From Lineus longissimus (lineage: Eukaryota > Nemertea > Pilidiophora > Heteronemertea > Lineidae), in contig NC_088324.1 of the NCBI RefSeq assembly GCF_910592395.1, positions 2,790,001 to 2,854,000 of the forward strand: a stretch of 64,000 nucleotides of DNA, read 5' to 3'. The position numbers and the translations under genes are program-made. Positions within the stretch are counted from its first letter, which is position 1; each line of letters begins with the position of its first letter. This document shows positions 1 to 10,112 of this stretch, piece after piece. The notes beneath the pieces were generated by a model. It was not told where the DNA came from and searched no databases. It saw only the letters and a list, made by a program, of their open reading frames with translations.

Positions 1-481
1 ACAATCCATACAGCAGTAGTGTAGGCTGTACATGCCATGGATGATGGTCATTGGTGGACACACAAGCACACAACAACAACATGCAACACTACGTACAGTC
101 ACAGTCAACAACAGTCTGCACTCGATCAACTCAACTGCACTGGCGCGGATGCGAGTATTCATTAGAATAGATGGCTGCATAGATACCTTCACATGATTAT
201 AATTATAAAGTTTCCAGCAATCTAACAGCCGGTTTTCAATTAACAAACAACAGCATTGAACCACGCAGTTTCGCTTCCATGATGACACACGACACATGTC
301 ATGCATGTGTGTGATGAAAAAAAAACAGCTGATGAAGTTTGACCTGTCCTTGACCTGTTAAAATATTCACGGTTACCAACAGCGATTTCTTCATTCACCG
401 TTTGCTGATTGGAGAGGTTTGACCTGCTTAATATGCATGTTCACCTATCGATTTTTGTCATTCATTTTGCTGATTGGAGCA
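1..481. other. No gene seen; flank or intron of Harbinger-like gene
   Basis: I see no coding sequence here. The minus-strand transposase exon just to the right ends at a splice donor, so this stretch is probably its intron, with the remaining exons left of the window. Confidence 0.4.
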
Positions 482-531
482 CTATAAATAGTAGTGGGCG
501 AGGAGCACATGAGATGGGAACTGATACATAC

Positions 532-958
532 CTGCAACTGCAAAGAAGCGCTTCTTAGTTTCTGTGGCTTCGTCGCCCCTCGGAAATTTTATGATTTCGC
601 TCATATATTTGATTATTTCATTCATGGTGGCCTTCACGATACGGCACACGCAACTTTTTGACAGTCCATCTCCATCCCCGACCATTATTTGGAAGGACCC
701 GCAAGCAAGGAAACGGAGACACACGCAAATTTGTAGTATGACAGGCAGTGCATGGCCACGGTCGGTCGGACGCGTCAACTTTGGGCCGAATACCTCAACG
801 AAGACCATTATTGTGTCGGGCAGGAAACGATATCTGTCTTTCACCCCCTTGGCGGAGTACTTCTCCAAGGGGTTTTGATGGTCTACGAGTCGTCTTTCTG
901 GGCCTCGGGCCATCAAATATCGAAGGACAGGCCGGTTGTGCCGGCGAATTTCCGCCAT
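532..958 (-). pseudogene. PIF/Harbinger transposase (HARBI1-like), N-terminal exon
   Basis: This single exon of about 142 codons encodes the helix-turn-helix part of a PIF/Harbinger nuclease, the protein that excises and re-inserts Harbinger DNA transposons. Visible features are the family block HALPVILQICVCLRFLACGS followed by SFQIMVGDGDGLSKS, the usual segment before the DDE catalytic core. The ATG at 958 opens a frame that ends at a clean donor (GCAG/GTATGT, boundary at 532/531), so the gene is spliced. The catalytic exon is not in the window. It could be a domesticated HARBI1-type host gene, but the CTTAAG-rich sequence just upstream looks like a transposon end. Whether the gene is intact cannot be judged from one exon. 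Confidence 0.75.
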
Positions 959-972
959 TTTGTGTCCTTCAT

Positions 973-1133
973 TCCGACTTAAGTACGGTAGCTACCGTGC
1001 TTAAGTTTTTGTGGTACTTAAGTCGGCTAGGCGAGTTAAGATTCTTTGTGAATCAACTTAAGACAAAACTTAAGAAATTCTCATACTTAAGTCACCAAAA
1101 CAGACTTAAGATTATTTGAGAAACCGGGCCCTG
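973..1133. repeat. CTTAAG-rich subterminal repeat, probable Harbinger end
   Basis: CTTAAG occurs seven times in about 135 bp, beside the palindrome acggtagctaccgt. The block ends in gaaaccgggccctga. It lies directly upstream of the Harbinger-like exon, so it is probably the terminal and subterminal region of that element. The partner end is outside the window. Confidence 0.5.
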
Positions 1134-1314
1134 AAAGTGATTTTGAAAAGAACAAACGTAATAATTTCCTGGATTATTTGATTGATTTATTTATTCATTT
1201 CGTACGAAGTACAATAGACAATGAGTTAATAGCGTGCATGAACATGTGCATGTGTGAAGTCACAGGCTTTATAACAAGAACATGATTATTGTATAGTTAC
1301 AGTTAAAAAACGAG

Positions 1315-2705
1315 TCACTCTGTGCATAATACATTTATCAACTGCTCTACCTCTACTCTTTGTAGAATAGCAAAATCCCTGCGGTCGCAAATTCTCAATA
1401 AGTCCCTGATTACTGGTCCGTTAGGCTCCCTTTCCTCAAATGTCACTTTCTTTACAGGTAAATTATCAATAGTACAGCCGAAAAAGTCACATACTTTCGT
1501 CAGATTTCGTGACGCACTCGTTCCTCCCAGAAGAGTCAGTTCAACACTTATTGATATTCTCTTGCTTTCACTGTCCATACAGCTTTTTAAAAATCTCACA
1601 AATCTCCTAAAAACCTGGACATCGGACTGTTCGTCTCTGCAAATAGACGGCAGCAATATACGATGGGTTCTGAAGTGTAACCTGAATAACTTTCGAATGC
1701 AATTTCTCCAAGCGGTTGTGAATCTGATAAAAGATCGGTGAGAATAGTCCCACAGTGCGCTACCGTACAATGACATGACATAAGATTTAAACAGCCTGTA
1801 CTTTACTTCGAAATCACAGAAACCGAAAAAATGATATCATACAGTTTTTTCGCTTGTACATTTCCGCGATGACGCCGTTAATGACGTTATCCTTAACGTC
1901 AACGCCAACCAAGTGAACTAGGTGTTTTCGTATGATCTTCGGCCATTATTCTGCCATTCCATATAATGAAAATCTCCTCGTTCGGCTCTTTTATACCGAA
2001 GAAAAGCAAAATACTCTTTGTGGCGTTAAATGCGACATGATACTCCATTGAGAAAATATCGCATATCTTCAACATTTCCATCAACCCACATTTCATTTGA
2101 GAAAGAATAACAATGTCATCGGCGTATCCAAACGCCCCCATGAACACGTGACCAATATGACATCCTAGTTTGGAACATTCCAATCGTTGAAGAAGTACAT
2201 CCATATAGATACAAAAAAGAATTGGAGATAAAACTCCCCCCCCCCGTTTAATCCCATTTTTAACGTTAATTGGCCTGCTCAGTGTGGTTTCCACTTTCCA
2301 CACTGTTGAGTCGCGTAAAGTCCAGCAAGAAATCTGGCAACACCCTTTCTTTTTAAGTAGGTTAAACAGTTTGATATATTGGACCCTATCGAACGCTTTA
2401 CTAGCGTCTAAGAACATAGCGTACACATTGGACCATTTTGCTCTGAAATAGTCAATAGTTTGTTGCATGGTGAAGGTGCATTGCGTCGTAGAACATTTGG
2501 TTTTAAAACCGAACTGTAAATCTGATGACTTAAACGTGTTGGGGCACTTCTTAATCACAATGTGGTCGAACACTTTCCCAAGAATGTTACTCAACGTTAT
2601 AACCCTATAGCTTTTTGAGTCGCTGAAAGACTTTCTAGTGTTTTTAGGAATAGGAACAATAACTGAGTTTTTGAAAGCTTCCGGGACATATGCGTGCGTC
2701 AGCAT
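1315..2705 (-). pseudogene. LINE reverse transcriptase (ORF2 C-terminal part)
   Basis: This encodes the reverse transcriptase that copies LINE RNA at a nicked target site. Read on the minus strand, 2705-1899 carries the fingers and palm: KSYRVITLSNILGKV, the first aspartate block AMFLDASKAFDRV, GGGVLSPILFCIYMD, and the catalytic box FGYADDIVIL. The frame then breaks, and 1776-1315 resumes with the RT C-terminal tail (SLYGSALWDYSHRSFIRF). A 10-bp C-run at 2236-2245 has lengthened the usual QGGVLSP motif by one glycine. The many stops and shifts make this a dead copy. I recognise the LINE fold but not the exact clade (CR1/L2, jockey or I group). Confidence 0.85.
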
Positions 2706-2827
2706 ACCGGTGAATAATGCAGCCAGGAGTTCATCTAGGTCTGCAGTACCATGTATAAAATGACCCGAGAAAGAACTTTATGTCCTTCATGCTTTCCTTT
2801 GTTTAAAAGCTTAACCGCACCACGGAC

Positions 2828-3881
2828 TTATGTGGGAGTGATCACGTGATTTCTGCAAGCACACTTGTTCTGCATACAGCCATTGATGACGTCTCTGTCC
2901 ATCGTATTTATCAAATCATTCATCTCTGCCTGATCGTACCCAACCGACGAATAAAGCTGCTCGTATTTGTCTGCGAACCTATCAGCAATTGAATGTTCGT
3001 AATTGGCGTCGTCTATTTTGTTTGGAGTTGGTTTCCTGCCTCCCTTATACTTTGTTAACCATTTTCCAGAAATCTTTATCATCGTGTAAATGTGCCTCGG
3101 CCATATGCATTTGTCTCTGCGCGACATTATGTTGTTTTAGTTCTTTTATAGCTAAGTGATATCTTACTCGGGTCGTTCTCCTGATATCAGCAACCGCTCC
3201 GTTTCGCGGACTCCCGGCATCCTTCCACATGGAGTGCCAGAATATGGCACGTTCACGCACGTCTTTAACTTGATCGTTCCACCCTGGAATGCCTCTGTTT
3301 TGGGTGTCCTTAGGTTGACCTTGAACAGATATACATTCTAAACCCACGTAGACGCATGCTTTAACAATAATGTCATGAACATAGTCGATTTCGGCTTTGG
3401 GGTCTTTACACATGAAGTTCCGGCAACTTGACATCCCGATAGGGAGGTTTATTTCATCTAACTTATTATCTAGACATGTCTTATACGCTTGAAAATCGGC
3501 AGCTAATGCCCTATTCCAGTTCACGACCGGTTCATTTCTCACTTCTGCTCCATTGTCCGCCTCATATTCAATACTTATATCCGTTGTCAGCAGCATTGGG
3601 GAGTGGTCTGACAGGTTGTCAATCTCGTGACGTACTTCGCATGTTAAAACGTTCGGGACCATACCCGTAGACACGAAAAAATGATCGATTTTGGACCGGG
3701 CAAAGTTGGCCTTGCTTTCAAACGTGTAGTCTACATTTGGCCCGCTACTTGTAGAGATAAGCGACTCGTTGCCTATGAACCCTTCCAATATTTGGGTATT
3801 TCTACTGATTATACGAAGTCTGTCCACATTAAAGTCACCACCGAGAATAATGCTGTTAACATTTTCTGTAGCACTGTTATC
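2828..3881 (-). pseudogene. LINE endonuclease (EEP) C-terminal half and linker
   Basis: Minus strand 3827-3045 encodes the second half of an apurinic-type endonuclease that nicks target DNA. The motifs ARSKIDHFFVSTGMVPNV and NLSDHSPMLLTTD are the family's SKIDHIF and SDHxP signatures with the catalytic D and H. After the domain comes the charged linker found before the RT in LINE ORF2 (residues about 95-260). A separate frame at 3127-2828 continues towards the RT, so there is at least one frameshift. The N-terminal catalytic residues are missing because the copy ends at the poly-G tract at 3882. Confidence 0.8.
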
Positions 3882-3901
3882 GGGGGGGGGGGGGGGGGGG
3901 G

Positions 3902-4166
3902 CTCCATTACTGATATATTCTGGGGGTTTCAGTCTTGGGGACTAACTCCGGGATCAAACAGGGAAGAACATCCACACGAGATTAAGGTGTTATACGTACT
4001 CTTTTAGTCATCCAAGAGCGAACTTAAGATGGAACTCCCGCTGCTAAGGGAGAGGCAGTTTTATACCCAGGACCCAACCAACCAGGAGACAGGGAATGAA
4101 CCGTAATGCACCACTGCGCCACCGCACCACGAATACGTCACTGCGCCACTGCACCACGAATTAAGG
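3902..4166. other. No gene seen
   Basis: This lies beyond the 5' break of the LINE. It contains short repeated words (gcgccactgcaccacgaa-type, near 4110-4160) and no supported coding region. Confidence 0.4.
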
Positions 4167-4329
4167 AATTAATACCGAGCTGGCGGTCATTGGTTGTATA
4201 ATCAAGACCGCTCGGGTAGACCGAAAATGCAGTCCAAAACCCGAGGCGCTTCGCCGAGGGTTTTGGACGTAATTTGAGGTCTACCCGAGCGGTCTTGATT
4301 ATACAACCATTGACAGCGAGGTATTAATT
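4167..4329. repeat. 163-bp foldback MITE, almost a full palindrome
   Basis: The unit begins AATTAATACC and ends GGTATTAATT. The long arm ggttgtataatcaagaccg at 4192-4210 returns inverted at 4289-4307. The centre (gtccaaaaccc ... gggttttggac) is a second palindrome. The whole unit can fold into one long hairpin with short bulges. A related half-unit (ggcggtcactggttacg ... caagaccgctc) lies at 4625-4660. Confidence 0.8.
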
Positions 4330-4723
4330 TCTATTCTAAAAGGTTTCAAAATTAAACAAATTAAATACGATTTGAAAGGTATATATGTTCCGTTTTCGTC
4401 AAAGAATGATCCAGCCTGGTGTCCGGAACTCCGCCATATTGTTGCTTGTGAAGATGACGTCACGCAGCAAGGGAGAGTCCTGGGGTATCCTCCCTACTTC
4501 ACAAATCTCAATATCGGGGAATACTTCAAAATCTCGTGTTCTTGACATTGTTTTGTGGGGCTGAGTCGTTGCTTCTTGGTGAAAATAATTCGTCTGCTAA
4601 AATTCAGAATTTTATACCTACCCAGGCGGTCACTGGTTACGATACCAAGACCGCTCCGATCAAAACGAGGCGTAATGTATTTTGTATTAGAGACAATGAT
4701 ATACTGTGACTAAGGCCTTTTAG
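4330..4723. other. No gene; diverged half of the foldback family at 4625-4660
   Basis: No coding sequence is supported. The stretch at 4625-4660 shares the ggcggtca / caagaccgctc words with the foldback at 4167-4329, which suggests a degraded second copy. Confidence 0.4.
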
Positions 4724-4830
4724 AATACGCCACCAATCAGGAGGCCAGCAGCGTACTGCAATGCGCCGAGTCAATGCGCAAAATACGCCACCAATCATAA
4801 GGCCAGCAGCGTACCGCAATGCGCCGGGCA
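4724..4830. repeat. Two-copy tandem repeat, period 58 bp
   Basis: The unit beginning aatacgccaccaatca and containing ggccagcagcgta occurs at 4724 and again at 4782 with a few differences. Confidence 0.75.
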
Positions 4831-5390
4831 ATGCCGCAGTCAGCTCAAATCCCCTCACCTGTACCTATTTGGGTCCTGCATAGAGCCTACCTGTCCGTTA
4901 ACAGGAATGATGCAAGGTGAATACATTGAAATACAATACGATTACAGCACATCGTACGCTCATACTTTGTATTGCTTCAATGTATTTATCAACTTTATCT
5001 TCGCCAGGCATGTACGCATTCATTATCAGACATCTGTGATTGGCATGTGCAGCGATGACCGCACATATTCGCGTTCAGTCCATTTTTACTGGTATTACCT
5101 TAACCTAAATACTATTTTTCAAAAGTATAGCAGCGCCCCCGTATGGTATCCCAATGAGTAATTCCGTTTGGTTCATGCCGCTCACCCCATAACAACAACA
5201 TTTATCTAATTCCCTCTCAAAGCTAAGAAGCCCGTCGCTGAACTGCCAATGCTCCTATATTAAAACAAAGTCTGACTCGTGTAGTAACTTTTGGATGTAA
5301 TTCATCCTGCCGGCCCAAGGCCTTGAGAGTTGTAGGTTGTCACTATCAGGTTCATAACAAGCTTACAAATCAAAAATATACATGTATTGT
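4831..5390. other. No gene seen
   Basis: Unremarkable sequence with no supported coding region, RNA gene or repeat structure that I can identify. Confidence 0.4.
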
Positions 5391-6500
5391 TAGCTCACCT
5401 CTTAGCAGAGGTGAGCTTATCCCATACCGTGGCGTCCGTCGTCCGTCGTCGTCGTCGTCGTCGTCGTCGTCCGTCGTCGTCCGTCGTCCGTTAGCAGGGC
5501 ACGTTTCGTAACTGTTAGAGCTATTGAGTTGAAACTTGGTACACATGTACCCTTATGTAATGACACCTTGGAGACTAAGTTTCAATCCGATTCGTTTCAT
5601 GGTTTGGCCACCAGGGGGCCAAACATTAAAAGTGAAAATATGCAATATCTCCCTTAATAGTAGTCAGGAAATTTTGAAAAATATATGGTAGGTACTTCTA
5701 GCAAAGGTGCATCATATATCCTCCGGGTTTTTGATTTGACCTCCTTTTCAAGGTCACATAGGTCAAATGGTGTAAATTGGCCGTTAGGATGTAACGATGG
5801 CACGTTTCTAAACTGCAATGACTATTGATACCAAATTTGGTACACATTTACCCCTTAGTCAGGTGATCTCAGGGACCAAAGTTTGGTCCAATATGATTCA
5901 CCACTTGACCACCAGGGGGCAAAATCCCAAAACCTTAAAAATTTGATTTTTCCTTAACTTCTTGCCCGATTGCCACCAATTTGATATCATAGGTACATCT
6001 AACCACCATACAGTATATGTCACACAGGTTTTTAATTTGACCTTCTTGTCAAGGTCACAGAGGTCATAAGGCATAAATTCGCCGTCAGGCAGTAACTATG
6101 GCACGTTTCTTAACTGCAATGACTATTGATCACAAATTAAGTACACATGTACCCCTTGGTCAGGTGATCTCAGGTACCGAAGTTTGGTGCGATCTGATTT
6201 GCCGTTTGGCCTCCAGGGAGGGGGCCAAATCCTAAATTCTTCAAAATGCCATTATACCTAGTAATGACTTGCCCGATTGGCACCAATTTTATATCATAGG
6301 TACATCTAATTCCAACAACCATTCAATGTGTCACCCGGGTCTTCTTTGATTTGACCTACTTTTCAAGGTCACAGAGGTCGAATGTACTGTAAATTGGCCA
6401 TTTTGGGGAAATTGTAATTGCTTGGACCTACATCAAACCTAACTCTACATGACACAATACCATGCTCTTTATCCATCTTTCCTCCACATGAGGTGAGCAC
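5391..6500. repeat. Repeat element: gtgagct hairpin, GTC microsatellite and three ~300-bp tandem units
   Basis: The left end is a perfect hairpin (AGCTCACCTCT-TAGC-AGAGGTGAGCT, 5392-5416), followed by a GTC/CCGTC microsatellite to about 5494. Three tandem units follow, starting near 5498, 5799 and 6100, each opening with a variant of ggcacgtttcttaactg. Each unit has the block ggtacacatgtacccc and, near its end, tcaaggtcacagaggtca. The right end (gaggtgagca, about 6488-6500) repeats the hairpin word. This layout is typical of noncoding dispersed repeats in marine invertebrates. It encodes no protein. Confidence 0.8.
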
Positions 6501-6509
6501 AATGGCCCT

Positions 6510-7640
6510 GGCCATTTTTTTATTCATTATCGGTTTTTTTCTTTTGCTTCATCGGCATATTGTATTTTCTAACTCTTACGCCCTCCGGCCATATCTGTTC
6601 ATCGAATAGCTTACTAAACTCGCTCTTCGCTACCGTAAGCCTGAACGATTTGAGTACAGCGTTTACATATGAAACACACTTCAGCTCCCGAATCTCACAT
6701 TTGAGCCCTTCTACAAATTCCCTCATATCGACATCTGTTGTATCCTTATTAAGTCTGTATACGAAGAGGTCTCTATCTGGTTCAGGACCACCTTTTACTT
6801 TCGATCCTGCTTTCCCGCTACCAGTTTATATGAAGCTTTGTATTTTTTTCTCTACACGTATCGACTTCTTCTGTTCGTAGCGTGATAATGAAAATCCGTC
6901 GTCGGTCACAGCCGACTGGTTTGAGCCACTGCTCCGGATCGATTCCTTACTATTCGTCCGTCTGAGATTATGAACCGCTGGGACCGTGAGGAGCTTGCCG
7001 GCACTCACGTCTTTTTCTAGCACTTCCTTTATGTTAGTAAATTTCGTCTCTAATTCGTAAAGCCTGTCTGCCAACGTAATATTATTTAGGTCTTCGGGGG
7101 GGGGGGGGGGGTCTCGGGATTTCCGACAACCTCAGAGTCGAAATCATGATTTTGGGAGTCTTGCCACATTTTTCCAGCTTTCTCAGAGCAGTGATAACAT
7201 CAACGACATTAGCTTCTTCTTCTGATCTTATCGAAGAGGTTTTTCGACTCTGCCAGTTGCCGATTATATCACCGATCTGCAAATCCTTGTTCCATAGTTT
7301 CTTTCTAGCGATTTTGATTTTATCATTTGTAAAGAAGCCCACTGCGGCATTTTTTACATTTTGTATCGTGCCAGTCTGCATTCCAAAAATGACATAATGT
7401 AAGAACCGGGTCCTCGATATATTTTTCATCGTCATACGTGTACCAGCTGTTCTGTTGCGTTTCACACTCATTCAGTTCACCACTGGTCGCACTTCGCATT
7501 TCGTTTTCCCCGATAAAGCTGTTTTCTGATTGTTCGCCGTCCTGGCGGGTCAGTTTCGACGCTGGACTGCCCAATCCGTCCTGCGGTGAGCGCTGATAGC
7601 CTGATAGCCTCGGCGTGTGCGACTTCTCACTTAGGGACAT
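6510..7640 (-). pseudogene. LINE ORF1 protein, broken
   Basis: This is the nucleic-acid-binding ORF1 protein of a LINE, read right to left in several frames. The N-terminal part (7640-7323) ends in a cysteine-containing block with WHDTKCKKC. Next comes the conserved central block TIQNVKNAAVGFFTNDKIKI and IGDIIGNWQSR (7471-7082). A coiled-coil-like helix, ADRLYELETKFTNIKEVLEK, starts at 7074. The C-terminal domain, recognisable by RDLFVYRLNKDTTDVD and by QIWPEGVRVRKY, ends near 6525. A 16-bp poly-G tract at 7096-7111 shifts the frame between the middle parts, so the gene is dead. ORF2 would follow at lower coordinates, where the LINE at 1165-3901 has the same strand. Confidence 0.75.
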
Positions 7641-8009
7641 GTTGCGGAACGATTGCTTGGCGATGTAGTTAGTATACTAATACTACGGCTGAATGTATAT
7701 GCAAGCCAATGTACGTATGTACATGCACATGCGTATAGAGTGCTATTGGACCTATACAGAGTCTTTTTTCCCAATGTCCAAAAAGACACCGCAATTTTAG
7801 GGCAGTCTGACGATGGCCCCGAAAACTTTCCTTACGAATGCACTTTTACCTTATAGTCTCTTATTTCGACACACGGCGTATTCCATTGAAATATGAGATG
7901 ATTTTAAACACTATTAGCCGGAGCGAAATTTCGAACCAGCCGCCATATCCAGTGACGTCATCATCAGTCAATTGTATATTGTCATTGCAAAGCATGTGGT
8001 ACGTTAACC
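7641..8009. other. No gene seen
   Basis: No supported coding region. The stretch separates the LINE ORF1 pseudogene from the AT-rich HNH cassette. Confidence 0.4.
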
Positions 8010-8590
8010 AAGAAATGCAATAAATGTAATGAAGTTAAATACTAAGTAATGGTGAGTTCGCTAAAGATGGAAATAGAGGTAGCTGTAGATCATGTTGGAA
8101 CGCTGGCTACAAAGTTTACCTTAATAAGAGTGGTAATACAGACAGGTATAAAGTGAGAATTGGTCTTAACCGTATTTCTAAAGGTGAGTGTACTGGTAAC
8201 TCAGACATGAAATCATCAGACTTGAAATCATCATTTAATCTAGGTTGCTCGGACCAATTCGTCAGACAATGGTTAGATTATCAAAGATCTATTAATCAAA
8301 TAATTGAAGAAGAGTTGGATCATGTATTACCAATCAAGGAATTGAAATATTACACTGAACTGTGTTTCTCTTGGTTTAACATGAGACCCATGGATAAGAC
8401 AGAAAACAGACAGAAGGGTGCTAAAATAGACTGGTAGCTATTTGAGGAGCAATTAGACAGATCAATTAATTTTATGAACAACATGATGAATGAAAAATGG
8501 TTCGAGCAAAGCTCTCGTGACCAAAATGCCGTATCAGATTGGAAAAGAATCATTTACCAGTATTTTGGGGATTACCCTGATTTTTAGCTT
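8010..8590 (+). pseudogene. HNH endonuclease-like gene, broken
   Basis: The plus-strand translation shows a zinc-ribbon start (KCNKCNEVK, then after a shift GSCRSCWNAGYKVYL, about 8015-8110), followed by the HNH core EELDHVLPIKELKYY and NMRPMDKTENRQKGAK (8307-8425). This C-C pair, DHV and N-x-KGAK layout is that of HNH nucleases common in large DNA viruses, phages and mobile elements. They cut DNA using a metal bound in a beta-beta-alpha fold. The open part runs from about 8048 to 8437, where a TAG falls at a position that looks like a tryptophan codon. The same frame then continues with similar composition to about 8587. It is AT-rich compared with its neighbours, which hints at foreign origin. 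Confidence 0.6.
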
Positions 8591-9150
8591 AGCTTTATGA
8601 TTCATGATTTTAAACTTAGAAATGAATACTGTATTAAGAATGGCTTAATCAATGAACTTTCAAAGTTATGTTATGAAACAATTGAACGTTTTACTAGTTT
8701 TTATTCTACATATCTATTAATTACACCAGAAGACCTAGAAAGAACCTTCATGTGTAAGTATTATTTATCTAAATAAATTAATAGAACCTGGGGATACACT
8801 AAAAGACCAAAGAATTGGAAAGAAAGGCTAGAACAGTTTTATAAAGAGATAGAGGAGCTAGAAAAGAAAGAGGAGTCGTCAAAATATGAAGAAAAACCAT
8901 CATAAGATGAGGCATCAAATAATGAACCAGTAATAGCACCTATTGTTGATATCAAACCCCTTGTGATCCAACCACCTATTGTGATTAAACGGCCTGGTTC
9001 CAGATCAGTTAGATCGACCTTCAGTCACAAAGCAGTGCTTGGATCGAGCGAAGCTCTCATGACAAAGTCAGGATATACTAATGCTACAGACATATATATC
9101 AATGCTGCTGTTGACTCTAGTTTTTCGCATTAATTAAATGGAAGACAGAA
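8591..9150 (+). pseudogene. Unrecognised broken reading frame, lysine/glutamate- and proline-rich
   Basis: I do not recognise this gene. The plus-strand frame can be followed across several stops: an AT-rich block, then a charged helix (LEQFYKEIEELEKKEESSK, about 8829-8885), then a proline-rich linker (KPLVIQPPIVIKRPGS, about 8956-9003) and a tail ending near 9131. The codon bias towards A/T matches the HNH pseudogene upstream and the ORF downstream, so the three probably arrived together. A DNA-virus-like or large-transposon origin is an inference. Confidence 0.35.
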
Positions 9151-9199
9151 GTAGGCTTTATCCAGATTTAAATCATCAATATATGATCGATGAACAGAA

Positions 9200-9820
9200 G
9201 TGACGAAGTCCGACTTAAACTCTCATGGTTTGAATCCTCATGATTTGAATCCTCAGGGTTTCAGACTTAATCAAATCAGTGAAGTTAAAAAATTATTTGA
9301 AGCTGAGATTGAATGCAGACGAAAAACATTTATGAAATACAAGAAAGCTTTTGACGTTATTACTGGGTTTAACCTTGCCCTACATTTAACAAGTGTGGCT
9401 ACTGGCTCTGCTGGTATTTCAGCAGTAGCAGGAGTCATCACTGCTCCAATAGGTTTTGCTTTGGGTGGCGTGACAATAGCAAGTGCCATTACATCATCAC
9501 TACTAAGTTTTCAGAAGAAGGTCATACTTAGGAAAATTGAAAAACATGAGAAGATATCACAATTGGCCATTTCCAAACTTAACACAATCAATGATTTGGT
9601 CAGTAAAGCATTAACGGATTCGTTTATCTCTACAGAGGAATTCAGTTTAATCCTCAAGGAGAAGGAGAAGTACATTTCCTTGAAGAATGCCATTGGAAAG
9701 AAACAAAAGAAGGCTAGTTCTGATACCAGTTTTGACGTAGAAACCCTCAATAATACTTTTTTAGAGGAAGGGAAAAAACTAGCACAGGCAGAGATGCTAC
9801 AGAAATTAAAAAGCAAGTAA
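9200..9820 (+). CDS. Hypothetical protein with Gly/Ala hydrophobic segment and coiled coil
   Basis: This open frame of 206 codons is unbroken. It starts with three degenerate repeats (LNSHGLNPHDLNPQGFRL, residues 6-23), then a charged helix. Residues about 56-104 are hydrophobic and rich in glycine and alanine (GSAGISAVAGVITAPIGFAL and onward), like one or two membrane or glycine-zipper helices. The C-terminal half is charged and helical (KIEKHEKISQLAISKLN). Similar proteins with an LNPQGxxL start and a small hydrophobic middle are, as I recall, scattered across invertebrate genomes without known function. The alternative start TTG/ATG is uncertain: no ATG lies near 9200, so the N-terminus may belong to a longer broken frame. 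The AT-rich composition matches the HNH pseudogene 5' of it. Confidence 0.5.
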   Translation: MTKSDLNSHGLNPHDLNPQGFRLNQISEVKKLFEAEIECRRKTFMKYKKAFDVITGFNLALHLTSVATGSAGISAVAGVITAPIGFALGGVTIASAITSSLLSFQKKVILRKIEKHEKISQLAISKLNTINDLVSKALTDSFISTEEFSLILKEKEKYISLKNAIGKKQKKASSDTSFDVETLNNTFLEEGKKLAQAEMLQKLKSK

Positions 9821-10027
9821 TACATCATCAATATTATTATTATTTTAATTTACAACAAACATTGCCTTCATATTTTGATGCCTCATATGTTGAAGCCTCA
9901 GCGCCACCTTATTCACTTTAATAATAACAAATTAAGTAAATGAATATTATTGAAAGGATGTACAATTTCATTCATTTAATAGAGTACTTTAGTTTAGACT
10001 GTATTGAAGACCAGGAGTTAAAACATA
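9821..10027. other. No gene seen; AT-rich flank
   Basis: AT-rich sequence closing the cassette. It ends at the TA target site of the pogo-like element at 10028. Confidence 0.4.
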
Positions 10028-10112
10028 CGGGAAAATCCCGCTTACCTCGGCCTCAACCTGATCGATAATTCCCAAGTTTTATAGACCAGTACAATGAGTA
10101 TGTGATTTCAAT
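10028..10112 (+). repeat. Left terminal inverted repeat of pogo-like element
   Basis: It pairs with 19409-19496 in inverse orientation; both end in gatttcaatgg-type sequence internally. Confidence 0.85.

Larger units (their letters stand above)
1165..3901 (-). mobile_element. Non-LTR retrotransposon (LINE) copy, decayed, 5'-truncated
   Basis: The minus strand runs endonuclease, then reverse transcriptase, then RT C-terminus, in the order of a LINE ORF2. The 3' end is marked by a short repeat tail read on the minus strand (aatgaataaataaatcaatc) near 1165-1200. The 5' side stops at a 20-bp poly-G tract at 3882-3901, where the N-terminal half of the endonuclease is lost. The ORF1-like pseudogene at 6510-7640 has the same orientation and could be the same copy split by later insertions, but that is inference. 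Confidence 0.8.

Noticed and set aside
5430-6410. CRISPR-like array from the three regular repeats
   Set aside because: The units are about 300 bp and similar throughout, with no short repeat and unique spacer pattern; this is an animal tandem repeat.
8010-9820. Nuclear copy of mitochondrial DNA
   Set aside because: AT-rich with stops, but no mitochondrial protein, rRNA or tRNA is recognisable, and HNH plus zinc ribbon is not animal mitochondrial content.
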